A stretch of DNA of 8,764 nucleotides, from positions 1 through 8,764 of the forward strand of contig CABUNG010000058.1 in NCBI GenBank assembly GCA_902492895.1, read 5' to 3'. Shown here piece after piece: positions 1-6,439 of this stretch. Origin of the DNA: an uncultured Oscillospiraceae bacterium. GTDB lineage: Bacteria; Bacillota; Clostridia; Oscillospirales; Acutalibacteraceae. Below the pieces are notes generated by a model. That model saw nothing but the letters and a program-made list of their open reading frames with translations, ran no database searches and was not told the DNA's origin. How positions within the stretch are numbered: position 1 is the first letter of the stretch; each line of letters begins with the position of its first letter. Position numbers and translations under genes: made by a program.

Positions 1-500
1 TGCAGAACCTGCCGAAGGGGCGGGAACAGCTCGTGCTTCCTCATGCGGAGGTTTTCGGCTATTTCAGGGGTATACAGTCCCCAGCCGCAGAAGCCGCCCT
101 GAAACGGTCCCTCTGCCGGAAAGGTGGCGGCGCGCCTGCCGCTGTTCCGGTCTTCGATCACCATCATAGCCACCGATTTGGTGATGATCCCGGTCCCGGC
201 TCCCACGGTATTGTGATCCAGCGCGCTTTCGATTTGAATATGGCCTCCGGCCAGCAGCCGGTCCGCATCCTCCGCGTTGTCGGCCCAGCCCTCGAACAGA
301 ACCCCGCTGATCATGCCCCGCCGATGAAGGGCACACATATCCTCATAAGCTACAGGCGGTCCGGAATGAAGGATCATGTGGTCCTCCAAGCCGTCGATGA
401 TCTGTCCGGCCTCCTGAATATCCGTCCATACCGGATCCGAATGGATAATCCGTTCGACCGCCAGCTGATTGGCGCTGTCAATTTTCTCCCGTAAGCTCAT
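1..500 (-). CDS. YlbE-like DUF1116 protein (oxamate carbamoyltransferase subunit family), 5' part only
   Basis: Partial gene: it opens with ATG at 500 and stays open to the left edge, giving 166 residues of a family normally about 420 long. The start follows an AGGAGG site at 511-516 with a 10-base gap. Residues 45-52 (HSGPPVAY), 66-72 (GVLFEGW), the stretch around H96-N97 and 128-141 (FPAEGPFQGGFCGW) line up with what I recall of E. coli YlbE (LLHAGPP, CLFEGW, HHVNAVGPMGG). YlbE (also called AllG) has been reported, with FdrA and YlbF, to form oxamate carbamoyltransferase, which converts oxalurate and phosphate to oxamate and carbamoyl phosphate. The gene follows the FdrA C-terminal-domain gene by 18 bases, so the two are almost certainly co-transcribed and their products may form one complex. 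No signal peptide or membrane segment is visible, so it should be cytosolic. Family membership is well supported. The substrate here is unknown, because the neighbours differ from the allantoin cluster. Confidence 0.87.
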   Translation of the reverse strand, partial: MSLREKIDSANQLAVERIIHSDPVWTDIQEAGQIIDGLEDHMILHSGPPVAYEDMCALHRRGMISGVLFEGWADNAEDADRLLAGGHIQIESALDHNTVGAGTGIITKSVAMMVIEDRNSGRRAATFPAEGPFQGGFCGWGLYTPEIAENLRMRKHELFPPLRQVL

Positions 501-510
501 GTCCTTGTTT

Positions 511-516
511 CCTCCT
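511..516 (-). promoter_or_regulatory. Ribosome binding site of the ylbE-like gene
   Basis: AGGAGG on the minus strand, 10 bases before the ATG at 500. It fixes the start of the partial DUF1116 gene, which cannot be judged from overall length because its 3' end is outside the window. Confidence 0.8.
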
Positions 517-518
517 GT

Positions 519-698
519 TTACAGTAAATCGTCCAGCAAATCCGCAATTTCCTGCTTGAGCTCCACCGGAGGGGTCCAGTCCAGCTGCACCGCCTGAACC
601 TCCTGCGCGGTCAGCGCGTCGTAAAAGCTCTGCAGGCCGATGTTGACCACCTTAAGACCGCCCGGCTTTTTACACGCGGGTTGTTGTGTGCAATCCAT
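519..698 (-). CDS. Stand-alone FdrA C-terminal domain protein, 59 aa
   Basis: A short gene of 59 codons and a TAA stop. It starts at ATG 698 inside the last codons of fdrA, in the +1 frame, overlapping fdrA by 29 bases. The core VVNIGLQSF (residues 17-25), the LDW motif at 39-41 and the acidic helical end match the last ~45 residues of E. coli FdrA as I remember them (VINIGLRSF... then a Trp and a short helix). In E. coli this segment is fused to the FdrA body; here it is a separate polypeptide. Residues 1-14 contain two cysteines (C3, C9) and a basic patch that act as a new N-terminus. A purine-rich AAGGAG lies about 9 bases before the ATG within the fdrA coding region, which suggests translational coupling. 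Clostridial genomes carry small proteins annotated as 'fdrA domain protein', so a natural split is likelier than a recent frameshift. Its probable role is to complete the FdrA-YlbE enzyme as a small subunit. A programmed +1 shift making a fusion is possible but not shown. Confidence 0.83.
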   Translation of the reverse strand: MDCTQQPACKKPGGLKVVNIGLQSFYDALTAQEVQAVQLDWTPPVELKQEIADLLDDLL

Positions 699-2238
699 TT
701 GCCGCCTCTCCTTTCCTCATCCTATCCATGACCAGACCCGCAAAATAGGCGCTTTGCCGGCTGCTGCGGGTCAGGACGACGCCAGCCTCGGCGAGCTTCC
801 TCTTGATGTCTTCCACATTCTGCGGGTCGCCCTTGGCGCCGCAGATATTGGCCGCCAGGATGATCGGCGCATTTCCGCGCAGCTCGGGGGCCCGGCGGCA
901 CAGCTCGATAAAGGCATCCGCCGGATGGGGATGCAGGCTGGGCCCGGTAATAAAGTCCAGAGAAATGAGCCCCACCGTAGGATCGGCCAGTTCGCGCTGG
1001 AAGCGTTTGAGCCGGATGGCCGGGTCAAAGACCGGGTGGGGCGTCAGGGCGGTGAAATCCTCGGCTCCCAGATCCAGCAGACAGTTCTCCTCGCTGATTT
1101 CGTGATCGTCAAGCTGTCGGGCGTAACGGGTTTTCAGGTTGCTGGTAAGAGGCAGATGCGGGTGCTGGCTGGAGAGCCAGACCAGGGCCTCCTCCACAAA
1201 AGTGCCGCCGCAGTACAGGCCGCGGAAATACCGCTGTTCGGGTGTCAGACGAGCGGCTTCCGCCTTCGCCCGCAGCGCCAGATCGCTGTCGAGCGGCTGC
1301 AGAGCGGGCCGTTCTCCGGTGAGGAGCTCCACCGCCGTCAGCGCCGCATCCTCCAGACTGGTCGCTCCGATGGTGCGATGGGAGGCGAATAAATCCCGGT
1401 CGGCGCCTAAAAACACGGCCACCGTCGGTTTCTCCGCGGCGTCCGCCTGCGTGAGTATATCCTCCATCACCGCGGCGTCGGCGAGCTTGGACACCAGTAC
1501 GATCACGCCCGTATCCGCATCTGCGGCCAGCCGCGACAGGCCCATGCTCATGGTGATGCCCCCGATTTCGGGGTAAAGGTCCCGGCCGCCGGTGCCGATC
1601 AGGGAGGAGACACCCAGTCCGCAGGCCTCCACCAGACAGGCCACTTCCTGTGCCCCGCTGCCCGAGGCGCCCACGATTCCGACACGGCCGGGGGCTACGA
1701 TGCTTCCGGCTGCCAGCGCTACGCCGCCGATCAGTCCTACGCCGCAGTCGGGACCCATGACCAGCCGGTTCCGTTCCCGGCCCAGCTCCTTGAGGGCGCG
1801 TTCCTCCTCCAGGGTGACGTTGTCGCTGAAAATAAAGACATCCATATCCATTTCCAGCGCCTGTTTTCCCTGCTCAAACGCGTACTGCCCGGGCAGGGAA
1901 ATCTGCGCCAGATTGTATCCGCTGCCGGCCAGCTGGCCAAGCGACGTATATCGCCGCCGCCCGCCGCCCGCGCTGCCGCTCAGCAGCGATTCCGCTGTTT
2001 TGCAGGCTTCTGCCAGCACGTCTGCGTTGTCCGCGGCGACAGCAATCAGCAAATCGGAAGGGGAGGCGTTTTCCGGAACCGTCAGCCCCTGTTTTTCCAA
2101 TATCTCCCGGTTGGCCGGCGTAGCCATCACCACCTCGGCGGAGACCACCCCCGCCATGCCTTTCAGCCGTTCCGACAGCGACATCAGACTGACCGAATCC
2201 ATGTACCGATTTTTAACCTGCACCGTAGTCTGTTCCAT
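670..2238 (-). CDS. fdrA: FdrA-family acyl-CoA synthetase-like protein (oxamate carbamoyltransferase subunit family)
   Basis: A 522-residue protein related to E. coli FdrA (AllF) and, more distantly, to the alpha subunit of succinyl-CoA synthetase. Visible motifs are GPDCG (162-166), the Rossmann-type GASGSGAQE (190-198), GTGGRD (215-220) and PEIGG (223-227) in the CoA-binding-like half, then YRGLYCGGT-like residues 337-346 and GDPQ (470-473) in the ligase-like half. E. coli FdrA has all of these in the same order. The start at 2238 gives 13 residues before DSVSLM, as in E. coli; AAGGAG at 2251-2256 lies 12 bases upstream, a little far. It ends about 45 residues before the E. coli protein does, and the missing domain is encoded by the overlapping gene just downstream. 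It heads the group with the DUF1116 gene and is divergent from the AraC-type regulator. In E. coli the complex moves a carbamoyl group between oxalurate and phosphate; the substrate here is not established. The FdrA family call is firm. Confidence 0.92.
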   Translation of the reverse strand: MEQTTVQVKNRYMDSVSLMSLSERLKGMAGVVSAEVVMATPANREILEKQGLTVPENASPSDLLIAVAADNADVLAEACKTAESLLSGSAGGGRRRYTSLGQLAGSGYNLAQISLPGQYAFEQGKQALEMDMDVFIFSDNVTLEEERALKELGRERNRLVMGPDCGVGLIGGVALAAGSIVAPGRVGIVGASGSGAQEVACLVEACGLGVSSLIGTGGRDLYPEIGGITMSMGLSRLAADADTGVIVLVSKLADAAVMEDILTQADAAEKPTVAVFLGADRDLFASHRTIGATSLEDAALTAVELLTGERPALQPLDSDLALRAKAEAARLTPEQRYFRGLYCGGTFVEEALVWLSSQHPHLPLTSNLKTRYARQLDDHEISEENCLLDLGAEDFTALTPHPVFDPAIRLKRFQRELADPTVGLISLDFITGPSLHPHPADAFIELCRRAPELRGNAPIILAANICGAKGDPQNVEDIKRKLAEAGVVLTRSSRQSAYFAGLVMDRMRKGEAANGLHTTTRV

Positions 2239-2272
2239 CGATTCCGCTTACTCCTTTTTCCGGATTGGAGCA

Positions 2273-2301
2273 TTGACATCGCCCCATTTTTAAGATATAC
2301 T
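2273..2301 (+). promoter_or_regulatory. Consensus sigma-70/SigA promoter for the AraC-family regulator
   Basis: TTGACA at 2273-2278, a 17-base spacer and TATACT at 2296-2301, matching the consensus in 11 of 12 positions. Transcription should begin near 2308, leaving a leader of about 75 bases before the ATG at 2383. The leader contains the AT-rich inverted repeat at 2335-2352. Expression of the regulator is therefore probably substantial unless repressed. Confidence 0.75.
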
Positions 2302-2340
2302 TACAAATAGTTTCCAATACAAGAGAGAATAATTATTATA
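2294..2340 (-). promoter_or_regulatory. Weak candidate promoter elements for fdrA
   Basis: Two poor possibilities exist in the divergent spacer. One is TTGTAT at 2317-2322, 17 bases from TATATC at 2294-2299, placed face to face with the regulator's own promoter. The other is a perfect TATAAT at 2335-2340 with no recognisable -35. A -10 without a -35 would suit a promoter needing an activator such as the adjacent AraC-type protein. Neither is strong, and fdrA may also be reached by read-through from the upstream dehydrogenase operon. Confidence 0.25.
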
Positions 2341-2352
2341 TATGTATATAAT
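2335..2352. repeat. AT-rich inverted repeat, candidate operator
   Basis: ATTATATA, a two-base centre TG, then TATATAAT: a perfect 8-base inverted repeat in the leader of the regulator gene and upstream of fdrA. It could be an operator for either divergent gene. However, AraC-type proteins more often bind direct repeats, and AT-rich palindromes arise easily by chance. Confidence 0.35.
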
Positions 2353-2382
2353 TAAGGCGGTTTATTTTCTCGGGAGGATGAC

Positions 2383-3222
2383 ATGAATCTGATTGAAATC
2401 GCGCCCTATATCCGGTTTGCCGACGGCTTGAAAATCACCAATCAGAGAGGGCCGTCCAAAACCTATGACTGCCGTTTGATTTATGCGCTGAGCGGCAAGG
2501 CTACCATTGCCTTTGAGGACCGACGCGTCGAACTGACCCGCTGCTCCTTGGTGACGTTTCAATCCGGGACGCGCTACACCATTTCTCCCGAGCCCGAGCT
2601 CAGTGCCATCGTGCTTGATTTTGATTACACGCAGCAATACAGCCACATCGCCAATATACAGTATCCCTGCCCGGCGGACCGCTTTGTGCCGGAGCGGGCC
2701 TTTTCCCATGTGACCTTTACCGATGCCCCGGATCTCAATGACACGCTTTTTCTCCCCAACATCCGCCTGATCGAAAATGCGCTGATTGAGCTGATCGATG
2801 AAATGAAGCAGCAGAAGCCTTTGTATCAGGGAAAGTGCTCTTCCATTCTGAAAAGCATTTTCTTCGATATGGCCCGTCATGCGCGGCTGAAGGGGAACGA
2901 TTACAAATTGATCGATTCCCTCATCGATTATATCCAGGATAATTACAGCGGCCGCATTACCAACACCGACTGCGGCAAGGCGCTCAACTACAATCCCTGC
3001 TATCTGAACCGGCTGATGGTTGAGAATTTCGGTATTTCACTGCATCAGTATATCCTGCGCTACCGGCTTTCCATGGCGACGAAGCTGCTGCTGACCACCG
3101 ATCTGACCATCGCGGAGATCGCGGAACAAACCGGTTTTCAGAATTCCTCCCGGTTTTCCAACTACTTCAAAGAAGTGATGGGGGAGAGACCGCTGAAATA
3201 CAGGCAATACAATCAAATCTAG
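2383..3222 (+). CDS. AraC/XylS-family transcriptional regulator
   Basis: A 279-residue regulator, the only plus-strand gene. Residues 1-110 look like the beta-rich, cupin-type sensor half usual for the family (for example LIYALSGKATIAF at 32-44). Residues 175-279 form the DNA-binding half with two helix-turn-helix units. The first is about 194-213. The second is about 242-262 and carries the family signature: IAEIAEQTGF (243-252), then SRFSNYFKEVMGERPLKYR (256-274). GGGAGG at 2372-2377, 5 bases before the ATG, fixes the start. The sensor half suggests a small-molecule ligand such as a sugar acid or other organic acid, which cannot be named. Its position between fdrA (divergent) and the flavoprotein gene (convergent, 3 bases away) makes it the probable local activator of one or both groups. 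The TAG stop is not followed by a terminator. Confidence 0.93.
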   Translation: MNLIEIAPYIRFADGLKITNQRGPSKTYDCRLIYALSGKATIAFEDRRVELTRCSLVTFQSGTRYTISPEPELSAIVLDFDYTQQYSHIANIQYPCPADRFVPERAFSHVTFTDAPDLNDTLFLPNIRLIENALIELIDEMKQQKPLYQGKCSSILKSIFFDMARHARLKGNDYKLIDSLIDYIQDNYSGRITNTDCGKALNYNPCYLNRLMVENFGISLHQYILRYRLSMATKLLLTTDLTIAEIAEQTGFQNSSRFSNYFKEVMGERPLKYRQYNQI

Positions 3223-3225
3223 CCG

Positions 3226-4725
3226 TCATGCGGGATCCGCGTCCTCCCGAATGTGGCAGCCCACGGTTTCCGTTCGCCTGAGAGCCGCTTTCATAGCCGC
3301 GAGCGCGGTGCGGCAGTCGTTGGAGAGACGCTGCTGCTCGTAGCAGTCCCCGTTCTCTCCCAGAACGGACAGCATCCCTTCGGTCTCCGCGATTCCGGCT
3401 TTCAGATCCCGGCCGTTGCGGATGACGTTCATGCACCGGCCGAGCACGGCGCTCAGCTGTTTGGACGCCTCTTCCAGATTGAGGTTTGTCGTGGGATTGC
3501 CGGCCAGGATTTCGGCATCGGATTCCGAAACGGCTGTCTGTTCCTGGGCCTGTTCCGCCGCGCAGCGGCCGGCCATCCGCCCGAAGACCATCACTTCCAG
3601 TCCGGCATTGCCGCCGAGACGTCCGGCGCCGTGGATGCCGCCCGCCGCTTCGCCGCAGGCCAGCAGTCCGGACACAGTCGTTTCGCAGCGGGTGTTGATG
3701 CGGATGCCACCGATGGAGGTGTGGGCAGCCGGGGCGATTTCCATGGGCTGCCGGGAGATGTCGATGCCAGCCTTCTGATACCGGTTGAAATAAGGGGCAT
3801 ATACGCCGTGCAGCAGGCTGTCCGGCACAGCGGTGGCGTCGAAATAGACGCCGCCGTTTTTGGTTCCGTGTCCGTTTTGAATTTCCCGGTGGATGCAGGC
3901 GGACAGCATCTCCTTTGAGCAGCATTCGGCGTCCCGGTTGTAGTCCGGCATGAACCGCCGTCCTTCCGCGTTGCGGAGAACGGCCCCTTCATAAAACATG
4001 GTCGTGATAACGCTTTTTCCATAGAGAGAGGGAGGCCATACGGCTGCGCTGGGCTCGAATTGGATGAACTCCATATCGGTCAGCGCGGCACCGGCCTGTG
4101 CGGCCATGGCAATGCCGTCGCCTTTTCGGTCGGGGCTGTTGGTGGAGAAGGGAAAAAGGCCGCAGAAGCCTCCGGAGGCCAGGATCACGGTCCGGGCCTG
4201 AAGACGGATCCACCGTCTGCCCCGGATATCAAAGCATCGCGCCCCCGTCACCCGGTCCCCCGTTTTCAGCAGGGATATGGCCCGCAGGCGGGCATGTTCC
4301 CGAAAGCGGCCGGTGTTACCGAGCCGCTTGCGCAGCCGGCTGAGCAGCGCCGCACCGCTGTCGTTTTTCAGCGTGACGACCCGCGGCACCGAGGCGCCCA
4401 AAGGCTGCAGCCTCCGGATCCCCTCCGGGCCGCCGTCCAGGTCGAGACCCAGCTCTTGAAAATAGGCGGGAAGGGAGGAGGCCTCCGTGCAGAGGGTGTG
4501 CACCAGCCGGGGATCGGCTATTCCGTGGCCGGCGGCAAGGGTATCCTGCTCCAGAAGCGACGGAGAATCCCCCGGTCCGAACGGCAGGCAAAAGCCGTGG
4601 ATAAACGGGGAAGCGCCGCTGCCGTCCTGCAGCAGATCCACCCGCAGCCGGCTGTTCCGCGTGACCTGATCGGCGGCGCAGATCCCTGCCAGTCCGCCGC
4701 CGATGATCAAAACGTCTGTCTGCAT
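3226..4725 (-). CDS. FAD-dependent oxidoreductase, fumarate reductase/L-aspartate oxidase-like flavoprotein
   Basis: A soluble 499-residue flavoprotein of the FAD_binding_2 family. The dinucleotide motif IIGGGLAG lies at 7-14 and the second FAD segment at 180-187 (VILASGGF). The substrate-side segments are AAHTSIGGI (333-341), LLACGEAAGGIHGAGRLGGNAG starting at 354, and EVMVFGR (377-383). A helical C-terminal domain (415-499) ends in a CHIREDADP motif like the R-G-A-H-x-R-x-D-x-P end of fumarate reductases. I chose ATG 4725 because it immediately precedes the FAD fold and has GGGAGGGG just upstream; an ATG at 4809 would add 28 unrelated residues overlapping the dehydratase gene. The arginine that donates the proton in fumarate reductases (RGEGG motif) appears to be Phe244 here (FYEGA), so fumarate or succinate is not the likely substrate. 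It is third in an operon with a dehydrogenase and a dehydratase, 37 bases after the latter. A role in oxidising or reducing an intermediate of that pathway is inference. Confidence 0.87.
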   Translation of the reverse strand: MQTDVLIIGGGLAGICAADQVTRNSRLRVDLLQDGSGASPFIHGFCLPFGPGDSPSLLEQDTLAAGHGIADPRLVHTLCTEASSLPAYFQELGLDLDGGPEGIRRLQPLGASVPRVVTLKNDSGAALLSRLRKRLGNTGRFREHARLRAISLLKTGDRVTGARCFDIRGRRWIRLQARTVILASGGFCGLFPFSTNSPDRKGDGIAMAAQAGAALTDMEFIQFEPSAAVWPPSLYGKSVITTMFYEGAVLRNAEGRRFMPDYNRDAECCSKEMLSACIHREIQNGHGTKNGGVYFDATAVPDSLLHGVYAPYFNRYQKAGIDISRQPMEIAPAAHTSIGGIRINTRCETTVSGLLACGEAAGGIHGAGRLGGNAGLEVMVFGRMAGRCAAEQAQEQTAVSESDAEILAGNPTTNLNLEEASKQLSAVLGRCMNVIRNGRDLKAGIAETEGMLSVLGENGDCYEQQRLSNDCRTALAAMKAALRRTETVGCHIREDADPA

Positions 4726-4762
4726 GCTGCCCCTCCCTTTGAACCCCGGCTCCCGCATAAGC

Positions 4763-6439
4763 TCATTCCCAGATGCCGCCCTTGGCCATGGAGCCCACAT
4801 TCTTGACAAAAAGATTCAGGAACCGGGGATAGTCGTCCTCGGGGAACGTCCAGTGGAAGGCCTCCGCCCGCTTTTGCATCTCCTCGTCGGTAATGCACAG
4901 ACGAATGGACCGATGGGGTACATCGATTTCGATTTCGTCCCCGTCCCGTACCATGGCCAGCGGTCCGCCGAGCGCGGCCTCCGGCGACACATAGCCGACG
5001 CTGAGTCCAGAGGTTCCGCCGGAAAAACGGCCGTCGGTGATGATGGCGCAGCTATTATACAGCTCGGCGTGGCCTTTGAGCTCCTCTTGGAATGTAAAAG
5101 CCGTGGTTCCGAACCGGGCCTTCAGTCCCAGATAGCGGACCACGCAGGCGTCTCCCGGATGGATGCCTCCGCCGCGCAGACAGTCCAGCGCATCCTGCAG
5201 GCTGTCGAAGCATTTGGCTTTGCCGGAAAAGGTCATGAGCGGCTGGGGGACGGCGGCGATTTTCAAGATCGAGCCCTCCGGCGCCAGATTGCCGTAGAGA
5301 ACGCCAATGCCCGGTTCGTGAGAGACGGGACGGTCCAGTGTGTGGATGATTTCGGGCCGATAATTGACCGCGCCGGCCACATTTTCCCCGATGGTTTTTC
5401 CCGTTACGGTCAGGCAGTCGGGATTCAGCTTGGACATCAGCTGCTTCAGCATCACCGACATGCCGCCCGCCAAATCGAAATCCTTGACGCTGTAGGGGCC
5501 GCCCGGGGCGAGGTCGATCATCAGCGGGATTTCCTCGGACGCCTCGTCAAAATATTTCCACCACGGCAGATCATACCCGGCCTCGTTGGCGATGGCGGGG
5601 ATATGCAGAATGAGGTTGGAGGAACCCGCCACGGCCATATCCAGACGGATGGCGTTTTTGAGGGATTCCACGGTGATGATTTTTCTGGCGGTAATGCCCT
5701 CGTACACCAGATTCAGAATTTGTTTTCCCGCCATATACGCCAGATGATACAGCTGAGAGCCGACGGCGGACATGGTGGAGTTGTTGGGCAGCGTCATGCC
5801 CAGCGCTTCGGCGATCATGCACATGCTGTTGGCGGTGGTCATGGAGGTGCAGGCGCCACAGATTCCCCAGGAGTTTTCAATCAGATCGTTGTACTCGTCC
5901 ATGTCCATTTTTCCGGCCTTGGCGGTTCCCACCTTGTCCTGTGCATGGATATGCAGCACCTCGTGTCCCCGGCACTGGCCGTGGGGCATATAGCCACCGG
6001 TGACCAGAATGGTGGGGATGTCCAGTCTGGCCGCCGCCATCAAATGGCCGGGAACGATGGAATCGCAGGTACACAGCATGACCATGCCGTCGAAGAAGTT
6101 CCCCTCCACCGTCATTTCCACCTGGTCGGCAATGGAGTTGCGGCTGGGCACCTCGATATAGCGGGGATCTTTAAGCACCATGCCGTCGCACAGGGCGGTG
6201 GTCATCACTTCAACGGGCAGTCCGCCCGCCTCCCGGACACCCTGTTTGACCCGCTCGGCCAGCTTATCCAGATGCACATGGCCGGGATTATATTCATTCC
6301 AGGAATTGACGATGCCGATGAGGGGCCGTTTCAGCTCCTGCTCGGAATAACCCATGCCCCGCATCAGGCCGCGGCGGCATTCCGAGGCTTCTCCAAATTC
6401 CCACTGGCTGCGGAGAGTGACCGGCTTATCGGTTTTCAT
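4763..6439 (-). CDS. IlvD/Edd-family dehydratase with atypical metal site
   Basis: A 558-residue member of the dihydroxy-acid/sugar-acid dehydratase family, which removes water from 2,3-dihydroxy acids to give 2-oxo acids using an iron-sulfur cluster. Iron-sulfur cysteines are probably C125 (CTCDSIVPG) and C197 (GICGACTSM). The first cysteine of [2Fe-2S] members is a glycine here (YNPGHVHL, 50-57), as in E. coli IlvD. ITDGRFSGGTSGLS (467-480), with the catalytic serine at 480, is intact, and the C-terminal IDVPHRSIRL is typical. Three motifs that hold the Mg ion in known members differ: CDK is CDS (S127), the GHEGM box after D85 is absent, and the G-P-G-M-x-E box is replaced by RYLGLKARFG (435-444). 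I chose ATG 6439, with GGAGG nine bases upstream; starting at 6460 would add seven residues. The start overlaps the dehydrogenase gene by 14 bases, so the two are translationally coupled. Probably a sugar-acid or hydroxy-acid dehydratase rather than the isoleucine/valine biosynthetic enzyme. Confidence 0.9.
   Translation of the reverse strand: MKTDKPVTLRSQWEFGEASECRRGLMRGMGYSEQELKRPLIGIVNSWNEYNPGHVHLDKLAERVKQGVREAGGLPVEVMTTALCDGMVLKDPRYIEVPSRNSIADQVEMTVEGNFFDGMVMLCTCDSIVPGHLMAAARLDIPTILVTGGYMPHGQCRGHEVLHIHAQDKVGTAKAGKMDMDEYNDLIENSWGICGACTSMTTANSMCMIAEALGMTLPNNSTMSAVGSQLYHLAYMAGKQILNLVYEGITARKIITVESLKNAIRLDMAVAGSSNLILHIPAIANEAGYDLPWWKYFDEASEEIPLMIDLAPGGPYSVKDFDLAGGMSVMLKQLMSKLNPDCLTVTGKTIGENVAGAVNYRPEIIHTLDRPVSHEPGIGVLYGNLAPEGSILKIAAVPQPLMTFSGKAKCFDSLQDALDCLRGGGIHPGDACVVRYLGLKARFGTTAFTFQEELKGHAELYNSCAIITDGRFSGGTSGLSVGYVSPEAALGGPLAMVRDGDEIEIDVPHRSIRLCITDEEMQKRAEAFHWTFPEDDYPRFLNLFVKNVGSMAKGGIWE

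Noticed and set aside
640..2293. Plus-strand open frames of 145-250 codons opposite fdrA
   Set aside because: All are mirror frames of a high-GC real gene. FdrA motifs on the minus strand are clear, and the plus-strand products are low-complexity Ser/Arg/Ala sequences.
3253..3918. 221-codon plus-strand open frame downstream of the regulator
   Set aside because: Antisense to the flavoprotein gene, with no ribosome binding site and no recognisable domain.
3226..4725. Calling the flavoprotein a true fumarate reductase or L-aspartate oxidase (NadB)
   Set aside because: The family fold fits, but the RGEGG arginine is missing and no quinolinate synthase or membrane-anchor genes are nearby.
4726..4809. 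Longer N-terminus for the flavoprotein (start at 4809)
   Set aside because: The extra 28 residues precede the FAD-binding strand, overlap the dehydratase gene and lack a ribosome binding site, whereas ATG 4725 has a good one.
4763..6439. Calling the dehydratase IlvD of isoleucine/valine synthesis
   Set aside because: Metal-site motifs differ and the neighbours are a dehydrogenase, flavoprotein and AraC regulator rather than ilv or leu genes.
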